From positions 35,287,489 through 35,351,488 of the forward strand of contig OY759224.1 of the NCBI GenBank assembly GCA_963662175.1: a DNA stretch of 64,000 nucleotides, in the 5' to 3' direction. Each line of letters opens with the position of its first letter. The first letter of the stretch is position 1. Positions 1 to 9,054 of this stretch are shown in pieces. The notes beneath the pieces are model-generated. The model did not search any database. It saw nothing but the letters and a program-made list of their open reading frames with translations, and was not told where the DNA came from. Position numbers and translations under genes: made by a program. Origin of the DNA: Aradus depressus. Taxonomy: Eukaryota; Arthropoda; Insecta; Hemiptera; Aradidae.

Positions 1-13
1 TCTGCATACCTAC

Positions 14-690
14 TTGCCATCAAATCTTACATTAGTTAGTGTACCGCTGGCTTTTATCTCAAATATTCCTCTACAATCCTCTCTAAATTGCTTCATTCTT
101 CCATTCTTTACACATAGTTTTAATATTAAGGTACATATAGGAATAAAATATAACGAAGTGGTTGATGGTTTTGCTAAACAAGCGTTATCAGAAGGGACCC
201 CCTTACCGGTCCGGCTACCCAAAGAGGATCTTAGTGGACAAATTAAAAGGAACTGTCGGTCCATTTGGCAAGAGATGTACACCAGTAGTGACAAAGGAAG
301 TTGGTATAAGAGGATGAACCCGAGAGTGGGCTCAGAACCCTGGTACAGGGAGGCCTGTCTCCCCAAGTCTGTATGTACTGTTATCAATAGATTGAGGGTG
401 AACACGGGATATGTGGGACGTATCTCTTTAGGATAGGCAAGGCAGACAGCCCACTGTGCCTGCTGTGTCGGGTGGAGGAGAACCTGGAGCACATTGTACT
501 TACATGTACCAAATATCATACCCAGAGAGAACTTATGTTCACTGAACTGTATAAGCTAACCCAAGCCCCCTTTAACTATCCCCAGCTTTTAATAACCCGT
601 AACATTTTTATTTACCAATCCATTTACAGATTTATAATGCAAATTCAAAATCAGCCCATGATTCCTTCGCTATTAATTGATCCAATGTAA
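14..690 (+). pseudogene. Non-LTR retrotransposon relic: RNase H end and C-terminal zinc motif
   Basis: This is the 3' coding end of a LINE. The first frame (14-436) contains GIKYNEVVDGFAKQAL, which matches the last conserved block of LINE-type RNase H (G-x-x-x-NE-x-x-D-x-x-AK). After a frameshift near 430 the other frame reads CLLCRVEENLEHIVLTC, a C-x2-C-x7-H-x4-C motif of the kind found at the C-terminus of I/Jockey/R1-type polymerases. It ends with a stop at 688-690. The RNase H suggests an I-superfamily relative. The 5' part lies outside the window. The frameshift makes it a dead copy. The family assignment is by motif only. Confidence 0.7.
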
Positions 691-1090
691 GCTCTGACTG
701 GGGGGCGGGTTCCGGTGGGGGGCCTGGGCTTGGGGTTGCTGGCTTGGCTGGGGGTCTGTGGGGGGCACTGTCGGGGCACTGGTCTATAGACCCAGGAGCT
801 CCGAAGGTCTGGACGGCCGGCACTACATGCAGACCTTCCTTCAGGAGCCTCCACTCCAGTCACTGGTCGCAGCTATGAGTATTGTTTTGGATGATGTGGT
901 CCGGCGGTGCCTCCGGCTGTCCCCCGGCCTGGCTGGGGCCGCTTGCTTGGGCCCTCTGTCTGGGCTCCTCCCTCCAGTATCCCGTCTTTAGCAGAATTAT
1001 CTTTTATAGTGTAGTTTTAAGAATAGCAATGGCTAGTGTGGTGTCTGCCGAGGCCAAAAAGGAAAAAAAAAAAGAAAAAAAAAGGTACAT
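691..1090 (+). repeat. Probable LINE 3' UTR with A-rich tail
   Basis: The stretch directly after the LINE stop codon is GC-rich (about 691-990) and ends in an A-rich run at 1060-1084. That fits a non-LTR 3' untranslated region and tail. The short ORFs here overlap on both strands and look like nothing known. No target duplication can be read because the 5' end is missing. Confidence 0.45.
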
Positions 1091-1394
1091 ATTTGAATAT
1101 AGCCACTTTTTATTTACCTACCTATTGAATATTTAAGTACTTAGTTACAGAATAGGGATTTAATTTATCATCTAAAGGGCATTGGACTTTGTCTAGGGCA
1201 AGCAAGACTCCATCAACAAATATGGATGAGTAAAATTAGAAATAAAACAAGAAATTTTGGAATGAATTAATAAGTTTACTATCCACCGGTACTGATCGTG
1301 CTAATCCTTTCAAGGTTAAACGTCCCGTTTTTTATTATGAATTTACTTCAACAGATAGCACCACTATAGCAGCAAAACGATTAAAGATATTTTG

Positions 1395-1695
1395 ACTAAA
1401 TGGCTAAACTTTAAAATATTTTTTTTTTTTCCTTTGTACTCCAAATTAATATAGAATTGATATGACACTCCGTTTTTTTATGTTAAATTGTAAATTTCTA
1501 ATATCATTTTTTATTTATTTTTTTTACATGTTATCTTTTAATTTTTTTTTAAATTTACAGGTACGGGGCCGAAAGTAGACAGTTCAATGAGTTCAAATTA
1601 TTTTTCAGATTCAAAATCGGATGAATAGATGAAACGGAAACAGAAAAATACGAAATATGTACAGGGGGTCCGGGAGGTTCGAGATGAATGGTGGG
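1395..1695 (+). repeat. Dispersed ~300-bp repeat (copy 1) with an intron/last-exon boundary
   Basis: This segment recurs in inverted orientation at about 30490-30785 with only scattered differences. It holds a T-rich tract and a splice-acceptor-like AG at 1559-1560. After it, an open frame reads a Ser/Asp-rich tail ending SSNYFSDSKSDE and a stop (1626-1628). The sharing of intron and exon indicates DNA-level copying rather than a retrocopy. It is probably the 3' end of a transposon gene whose upstream exons are missing. The 1091-1394 interval before it shows no gene. Confidence 0.55.
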
Positions 1696-1849
1696 GGAAT
1701 GGTTGTTTTGATTTGAACGCAACACTGATCCCTTTTCTCTAGCGGCTTTGTTTACATCTGTTCCGGGTTTACGAAATGCAACGTCCAGACTTTGTGTCAG
1801 TGAAAGGTCTTCAAAATTGTGTCACAAAGAGAAAAAGGAATCTCGCAGG

Positions 1850-2146
1850 AAACGAAATAAACTGGTTAAAAATTCGTCATATTAAGTACGATAAACAGCA
1901 CGGACTATCTATTCTCTATAAAGAATGAATAAAGAACTGAACGACCTAGTTGGATTCCATGAGCTTGACTTGAGAAAAAGGAATGCTTCTGGAGGTAGGT
2001 CTGGTCGTCCATCATTGAGCCTAACTCGGCATCATCTTAAAACGGCTTATCCTCATGGAAAATCCGTCACAGCAGCTAAAAAAAAGGATATGACGGACCT
2101 TTCACCATTTATACCCCCTTGCTGTCATCCATTTTTTGTGGACTGA
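1850..2146 (+). pseudogene. Fragment of a transposon-associated protein (C-terminal part)
   Basis: Two frames contribute. At 1850-1926 one reads INWLKIRHIKYDKQHGL followed by stops. From about 1955 another reads FHELDLRKRNASGGRSGRP and ends KKKDMTDLSPFIPPCCHPFF at 2146. The order 'W-x-K-I-R', Gly/Arg-rich linker, 'KKKD..-L..-IPP..H.F' resembles a C-terminal block I associate with multi-copy arthropod transposon ORFs, but I cannot name the family. The frame changes and stops make it a relic. It follows the exon-like repeat ending near 1695, so the two may belong to one element. Confidence 0.35.
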
Positions 2147-2159
2147 ACAGATGATCCAG

Positions 2160-2771
2160 TCCAGAATTCAGGGCAAATTTGTGACGAAGACTGAAAAAGC
2201 CATGGTGAATCCAGAAATTGTAACTTTTTGAATTATTTTAAAAACCATTACCTAGGATGTATAAATAATACAACGAAAGTTATTGCAATATTTCAACTTG
2301 TATTCAATCTCATTCCCTTCCCAATTTTATATTTTATGAAATATTGGTTAAAAATGTTGTTTTCAGAAAATATTTTGATATGACATTTTAAAATACATAG
2401 AAAATTTGTAAAAATGATTTTCGCACATTGAGCGAAAGCATACATTATAATTGTATTTTTAGGTCAAAAATAACCCTAAAAAAAAGAAACTCTGGATTTA
2501 TGGAGTGGTGATAACTTTAAAATTTTAGGCCTACCATAATTTTCAAAAGCCCCGGACACTCCATAGCTCTATCAGAAAGAAACGACTTTAGAAAAATAAA
2601 TAAAATAAAAAAATTATTATAATTTTAAAAAAATCAAATTTTGGAACGGAAAAAATGTTATACATCATCGCCAGCTACAGGTCAAAAACAAATTAATTAG
2701 TGTTTTTTATTTCGAAATAAGAATAAGTAATATATGTATTTGAATCACAAAAAATATAAATATATTATATA
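2160..2771. other. AT-rich interval with no recognised gene
   Basis: I see no coding signal on either strand, only A/T runs and a short inverted GGAGTG/CACTCC pair near 2500-2570. It ends at the inverted Helitron-like 3' terminus. Confidence 0.5.
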
Positions 2772-3877
2772 CTAGTAGTAATACCCGGCGTTGCCCAATT
2801 CTTCAACAGTACATTCATGATGTTATAATTTTTAATTATTCAAATGGAGTAAGGTTTATAGTCCTTCAACGGCAGACACCCCAGCTAGTAAGTGTTTAGG
2901 ACCACTGGGGACCCAGCTAGTATGCGCCTTTCAACGGCGGAAACCAAAGCTGGTAAATACTTAGCATCGCTGGACATCCTAGCCAGTATGTACTTAAGAA
3001 CGCTCGTGACCACAGCTAGTATCGGTTAGTGTGTGCTTAAAACCGCTGGGCACAACAGCTATTACGTTCTTAGGAATGCTGCGCATCACCGCTAGTACGT
3101 GTTCAGGAACGCTGGGCCACACAGCTACTCGTAGTATATGCCTTGCAACGGCGGCCAGCGAAACTAGTAAGTGCTGATGTCATGAATGTATCAACATCAA
3201 ATTTCGTATTTAAAATTAAAATCCACTGAGGAGATAACGAGTCAAATTTCAGCGATATTGGGTGAGGGGAGGGGGGCGTTCCGGGGTGGGGGCTCAATTC
3301 AAACATCCCAATAACTGCCCATGTAATGAATGTATCGACATCAAATTTCGTATTTAAAATTAAGATCCACTGAGGAGACAACCAGTCAAATTTCAATGAT
3401 ATCGGCTGAGGGGAGGGGGGAGTTCCGGGGTGGGGGCTCAATTCAAACATCCCAATAACTGCCCATGTAATGAATGTATCAACATCAACTTTCGTATTTA
3501 AAATTAAAATCCTTGAAGACATAACCATTCTATGACAATCCCATCATCCATTAATGAGCTACCACTATATTTATACTCAGGCCCCCCCATCCCCCCCTCC
3601 CGTTCACAATTTTGTAACTTCACAAACCCTATTTTTTAATTTGGCCTTCAGGAATATTACATGTGAAATTTCGTGACAATCCGACCATTAATTAATGAGT
3701 GAGCTTTATTTTTATGCGTAGTCAGGGGGAGCAACCCCCCTCCCGTTCAATATTTTGGGACGCCACATAGCCTATTATTGAATCAGGCTCGAAAGGATGC
3801 TACATGTAAAGTTTCATGAAAATCCGTTCAGCCGTTTGGGCGTGATGCTAGAACAAACCCCGTTTCAGCTTTATTAA
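2772..3877 (-). mobile_element. Helitron-like nonautonomous element H1 (minus strand)
   Basis: Read on the minus strand, the element ends in a GC hairpin (GGGCAACGCCGGG) followed by TATTACTACTAG at 2775-2772 and a host T. That is the Helitron 3' layout: a short hairpin about 10 nt before CTRR. Its 5' side lies at about 3877, where AATAAAGCTGAAACGGGG is shared with the other copies, but the terminal TC seems lost. Inside, a ~142-bp unit is repeated 2.4 times (3178-3540). No Rep or helicase coding is present, so it must depend on a partner element. It abuts H2 head to head. Confidence 0.7.
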
Positions 3878-3949
3878 TCTATATAAATAAAGCTGAAACG
3901 GGGTTTGTTTGTATATTTGTTCCAGCATCACGCCCAAACGGCTGGACGG

Positions 3950-5225
3950 ATCTTCATGAAACTTCACATGTAGCATTCTTTTGAGCCCGATTGAATAATA
4001 GGCTATGTGGCGTCCCAAAATTTTGAACGGTAGGGGGGGTTGTAAGGGGGGCCTAAGTATATAAATAGTCCTACCTCATTAACGGTTGGTCGGATTGTCA
4101 CGAAATTTCACATGTAGTATTCTTAAAGGCCAATATAAAAAATATTGTGTGTGGCGTCCCAAAGTTTTGAACGGGTGGGGGGTTTGGGGGGGGGGGGGGG
4201 GGCTAAATATAAATATAGAGCTAGCTCATTAACGGGTGGTCGCATTGTCACGAAATTTCCCATGTAGTATTCCTGAAGGCCAAATAGAAAAATAAGGTGT
4301 GTGGCGTCCCAAAGTTTTGAACGGGTGGGGGGTTTGGGGGGGGGGGCTAAATATAAATATAGAGCTAGCTCATTAACGGTTGATCGTATTGTCACGAAAT
4401 TTCCCATGTAGTATTCCTGAAGGCCAAATAGAAAAATAAGATGTGTGGTGTCCCAAAGTTTTGAACGGGTGGGGGGGTTGAGGGGGGGGGGGGCTAAGTA
4501 TAAATATAGAGCTAGCTCATTAACGGTTGATCGTATTGTCACGAAATTTCCCATGTAGTATTCCTGAAGGCCAAATAAAAAAATAAGGTGTGTGGCGTCC
4601 CAAAGTTTTGAACGGGAGGGGGGGTTGTGGGGGGGCCTAAGTATAAATATAGAGCTAGCTCATTAACGGGTGGTCGCATTGTCACGAAGTTTCACATGTA
4701 GTAAAAAAAAAAGGTGTGTGGCGACCCAAAGTTTTGAACGGGAGGGGGGGTTGTGGGGGGGGGGGGGGGGCTAAGTATAAATATAGTGGTAGCTCATTAA
4801 CGGGTGGTCGTATTGTCATGGAATTTCACATGTAGTATTCTTAAAAGCCAATATAGGGTGTATAAGTCACAAAATTTTGAACGGGAGGATGGATTGATGG
4901 GGGCCTAAGTATAAGTATAGTGATAAGTCATTAACGGATGATCGGATTGTCACGAAATTTCACATGTAGTATTCATAAAGGCCAAATAGAAAAATAGGGT
5001 GTTTGACATCAAAAAATTGTGAACGGGAGGGGGGTTATGGGGGTAGGCCTAAATTTGAAGATAGTGATAGGTCATTAACGGATGATTGGATTGTCATGGA
5101 ATTTCACATGTAGTATTCTTGATGGCCAAATAGAAAAATACACTATGTGACATCTTAAAAATTTGGAGGGGGGGGGGGCTAAGCATAAAAATAATGCTGA
5201 ATGATTAAAGGGCAATCGGATTGTC
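3950..5225 (+). repeat. ~140-bp tandem module with G-runs (H2)
   Basis: Each unit carries the order GTGTGGCGTCCCAAAGTTTT, a G-rich block, CCTAAGTATAAATATAG, a 'CTCATTAACGG..GGTCG' block and TTTCACATGTAGTATTC. There are about nine diverged units here. The same module occurs at 8200-8600, 9150-11120, 23630-25000, 25610-26450 and 37490-38160, each time inside a Helitron-like element. Short frames open across it are by-products of repetition. Confidence 0.7.
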
Positions 5226-5239
5226 ATGAATTTCACATG

Positions 5240-6936
5240 TAGTAGTAGTAACTATGTATTCGCTGTGGGGTTCACTGTTGCAAGACATTTACTAGCTGTG
5301 ATGCCCAGCGTTCCTAACTATGTAGTATCTATGGGGTCCGCTGTTACAAAACACTTACTAGCTGTGTTGCCCAGCGTTCCGAACTTCGTACTAGCTGTGG
5401 GGTCCGCTGTTGCAAGGCACATACTAGATGTGGTGCCCAGGGTTCCTAACTTCGTACTAGCTGTGGTGTCCGCTGTTGCAAGGCACAAACTAGATGTGGT
5501 GCTCAGCGTTCCTAACTTCGTACTAGCTGTGGGGTCCGCTGTTGCAAGGCACATACTACATGTGGTGTTCAGCGTTCCTAACTTCATACTAGCTGTGGGG
5601 TCCGCTGTTGCAAGGCACTTACTAGCTGTGTTGCCCAGCGTTCCTAACTTCGTACTAGCTGTGGTGTCCGCTGTTGCAAGGCACATACTAGATGTGGTGC
5701 CCAGGGTTCCTAACTTCGTACTAGCTGTGGGGTCCGCTGTTACAAAACACTTACTAGCTGTGTTGCCCAGCGTTCCTAACTTTGTACTAGCTGTGGTGTC
5801 CGCTGTTGCAAGGCACAAACTAGATGTGGTGCTCAGCGTTCCTAACTTCATACTAGCTGTGGGGTCCGCTGTTGCAAGGCACAAACTAGATGTGGTGCCC
5901 AGCGTTCCTAACTTCGTACTAGCTGTGGGGTCCGCTGTTGCAAGGCACATACTAGATGTGGTGCCCAGGGTTCCTAACTTCGTACTAGCTGTGGTGTCCG
6001 CTGTTGCAAGGCACAAACTAGATGTGGTGCTCAGCGTTCCTAACTTCGTACTAGCTGTGGGGTCCGCTGTTGCAAGGCACATACTACATGTGGTGTTCAG
6101 CGTTCCTAACTTCATACTAGCTGTGGGGTCCGCTGTTGCAAGGCACTTACTAGCTGTGTTGCCCAGCGTTCCTAACTTCGTACTAGCTGTGGTGTCCGCT
6201 GTTGCAAGGCACATACTAGATGTGGTGCCCAGGGTTCCTAACTTCGTACTAGCTGTGGGGTCCGCTGTTACAAAACACTTACTAGCTGTGTTGCCCAGCG
6301 TTCCTAACTTTGTACTAGCTGTGGTGTCCGCTGTTGCAAGGCACAAACTAGATGTGGTGCTCAGCGTTCCTAACTTCATACTAGCTGTGGGGTCCGCTGT
6401 TGCAAGGCACAAACTAGATGTGGTGCCCAGCGTTCCTAACTTCGTACTAGCTGTGGGGTCCGCTGTTGCAAGGCACATACTAGATGTGGTGCCCAGGGTT
6501 CCTAACTTCGTACTAGCTGTGGTGACCGCTGTTGCAAGGCACAAACTAGAATGTGGTGCTCAGCGTTCCTAACTTCGTACTACCTGTGAGGTCCGCTGTT
6601 GCAAGGCTCATACTCGCTGTGTTGCCCAGCGTTCCGAACTTCGTACTAGCTGTGGGGTCCGCTGTTGCAAGGCACATACTAGATGTGGTGCCCAGGGTTC
6701 CTAACTTCGTACTAGCTGTGGTGTCCGCTGCTGCAAGGCACATACTAGATGTGGTGCTCAGCGTTCCGAACTTCGTACTAGCTGTGGGGTCCGCTGTTGC
6801 AAGGCACAAACTAGATGTGGTGCTCAGCGTTCCGAACTTCGTACTACCTGTGGGGTCCGCTGTTGCAAGGCACAAACTAGATGTGGTGCTCAGCGTTCCG
6901 AACTTGGTACTAGCTGTGGTGTCCGCTGTTGCAAAT
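5240..6936 (+). repeat. 66-bp tandem repeat array with a 528-bp higher-order unit
   Basis: About 25 units of 66 bp, each made of two ~33-bp halves centred on TACTAGCTGTG. In the conceptual translation one unit is 22 residues, such as NFVLAVGSAVARHILDVVPRVP cut at different points. Variants 3-10 recur in the same order as 11-18, giving a 528-bp higher-order repeat (about 5385-5912 and 5913-6440). Because 66 is a multiple of three, frames stay open on both strands (5226-6572 plus, 5318-6544 minus). Related arrays occur at 8610-8900, 11140-12280, 25020-25610, 26450-27700 and 38390-38590. Confidence 0.85.
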
Positions 6937-6937
6937 T

Positions 6938-8040
6938 AATACAGCTATGTTGGTAGATAGGCAGCATCCAGAAACGAAGATGGTCAACCAAAGAAAGATT
7001 CAGATGTATCGGGAAAGTCCCATCCGAAGGACGATGTGCTCAAAGTTATTTTTATCTTCCCGATTAAAACATCTGACCTAAGTGACTTGGCTAGATTTCT
7101 AAATGGCGATCCTCAGCTCGGTAAACTCCATTCTTCAAATTTCTCGCTTTTAAACGGTTTTTAGTATTAATATTTGTTAAAACTGATATACAGATTCAGA
7201 TATATCGGGGAAGTCCCATCCGAAGGACGACGTGCTCAAATTTATTTTTAACCTAAGTGAAATTTCAGCTACCCAGGTTTAGATACGTAACATACGACTC
7301 ATTATCGAGTACCTGACATACGAAAAAGCCTTCGATCATAGCTTAGAGTCCAAACCGAAGGACGACGTGCTCAAGTTATTTTTAACGTAAATGAAATTTC
7401 AACTAGCCAGGTTTAGATACGTAACATACGACTCATTATCGAGTACCCGACATACGAAAAGGCCCTCGATCATAGCTTAAAGTCCAAACCGAAGGACGAC
7501 GTGCTCAAATTTATTTTTATCTTCCCGATTAAAACATCTGACCTAAGTGACTTGGCTAGATTTCGAAATGGCGATCCTGAGCTCGGTAAACTCCATTCTT
7601 CAAATTTCTCGCTTTTAAACGGTTTTTAGTTTTAATATTTGTTAAAACTGATAGACAGATTTAGATATATCGGGAAAGTCCTATCCGAAGGACGACGTGC
7701 TCAAGGTTTTTTGAACCTAAGTGAAATTTTAGCTACCTAGGTTTAGTTACATAACATAGGACTCATTATCGAGCACCTGACATACAAAAAGGCCCTCGAT
7801 CATAGCCTAAAGTCTAATCCGAAGGACGACGTGCTCAAATTTATTTTTATCTTCCCGAATAAAATATCTGACCTAAGTGCCTTGGCTAGATTTCTAAGTG
7901 GCGATCCTGAGCTCGATAGACTCCATATGTATGATAAAATAAGTTACCGTTTGGTTTCTACTAACATTATCAAGGAAGAAATGTGGAATATAAGTGGGCT
8001 TTGGAGATGGTAGTAGGAAGTTGGCAGGAGTGTTGGGTGA
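6938..8040 (+). repeat. SINE-derived satellite-like block between H2 and H3
   Basis: Diverged tandem copies of the sequence that forms the 12-23-kb satellite: CCCATCCGAAGGACGACGTG appears repeatedly, with GATCCTGAGCTCGGTA and TTTAATATTTGTTAAAACTG. It begins with AGGCAGCATCCAGAAACGAAG, also found at 38600, 39233 and (changed) 40146. A 17-base duplication (GTAGTGTTGGGTGATGTCAC type) lies at 8036-8068. No gene is supported; the 60-codon frame at 7831 is a repeat artefact. Confidence 0.7.
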
Positions 8041-8094
8041 TGTCACGTAGTGTTGGGTGATGTCACGTACCCTATGTTGAGCGGAACGTTTAAG

Positions 8095-9054
8095 TCTATC
8101 TATATAAATAAAGCTGAAATGGGGTTTGTTTGTATGTTTGTTCCAGCATCACGCCCAAACGGCTGGACGGATCTTCATGAAACTTCACATGTAGCATTCT
8201 TTTGAGCCCGATTGAATAATAGGCTATGTCGCGTCCCAAAATTTTGATCGGGAGGGGGGGTAGTAAGGGGGGCCTAAGTATATAAATAGTGCTAACTCAT
8301 TAACTAATGGTCGAATTGTCATGAAATTTCACATGTAGTATTTTTAAAAGCCAAAAAGGAAAAAAAGGTGTGTGGCGTCCCAAAGTTTTGAACGGGAGGG
8401 GGGTTGTGGGGTAGGCGTAAATTTGAAGATAGTGATAGATCATTTACGGATGATCGGATTGTCATGGAATTTTTTATGTAGTATTCTTGATGGCCAAATA
8501 GAAAAATACACTATGTGACATCTTCAAAAATTTAACAGGGGGGGGGGGGAGCAAAGCATAAAAAAATGCTGATTGATTAAAGGGTAATCGGATTGTCATG
8601 AATTTCACATGTAGTAGTAACTATGTATTCGCTGTGGGGTCCGCTGTTGCAAGGAACATACTAGCCGTGGTGCCCAGCGTTCCTAACTACGTACTAAATG
8701 TGGTGTTCGCCGTCGCAAGGCACATACTAGCTGTGGTGCCCAGCATTCCTAACTACGTACTAGATGTGGGGTCCGCCGTCAGCGTTCCTAACTTCTTACT
8801 AGCTGTGGTGCCCAGCGATGCCAAGTATTCACTAGCTGGGGTTTCCGCCGTTGAAAGGCGCATACTAGCTGTGGTGCCTAGGGGTCTTAAAAACTTACTA
8901 GCGTTACTATAGTTGAAGGACTATAAGCCTTATTCCGTATGAATAATCGAAAATTATAACATCATGAATGTGGTGTCGAAGGATTGAATAGACTTACAGG
9001 AGATATTGAGAGAAAATTCAAAGTTCCCCGGGCAACGCCGGGTATTACTGCTAG
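8095..9054 (+). mobile_element. Helitron-like element H3
   Basis: The 5' end is TCTATATAAATAAAGC at 8099 (or TCTATC at 8095). The 3' end is CCCCGGGCAACGCCGGG, TATTACTG, then CTAG at 9051-9054. It has two ~140-bp modules and a short 66-bp array (8610-8900), and no coding. Its last base is followed directly by the 5' TC of H4, a head-to-tail junction without spacer. Confidence 0.75.

Larger units (their letters stand above)
3878..6937 (+). mobile_element. Helitron-like element H2 without a 3' terminus
   Basis: It starts TCTATATAAATAAAGCTG at 3878, the 5' TC end shared with H3, H4, H5 and H7. Two tandem modules follow: ~140-bp units with G-runs (about 3950-5225) and 66-bp units (about 5240-6935). 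The usual hairpin/CTAG end is absent. Instead the 66-bp array passes into a SINE-derived block at 6936. The same unusual exit occurs in H6 (near 38597). No transposase genes were found. Confidence 0.6.

Noticed and set aside
3178..3540. 141-codon minus-strand frame with internal repeats
   Set aside because: It follows the ~142-bp tandem module of H1; there is no start context or homology. The same applies to 4123-4554.
5226..6572. 448-codon plus-strand frame with regular 22-residue repeats, and a 408-codon minus-strand frame across it
   Set aside because: Both arise because a 66-bp repeat keeps every frame in register. Frames are open on both strands, differences do not favour silent sites, and the array lies inside a Helitron-like element.
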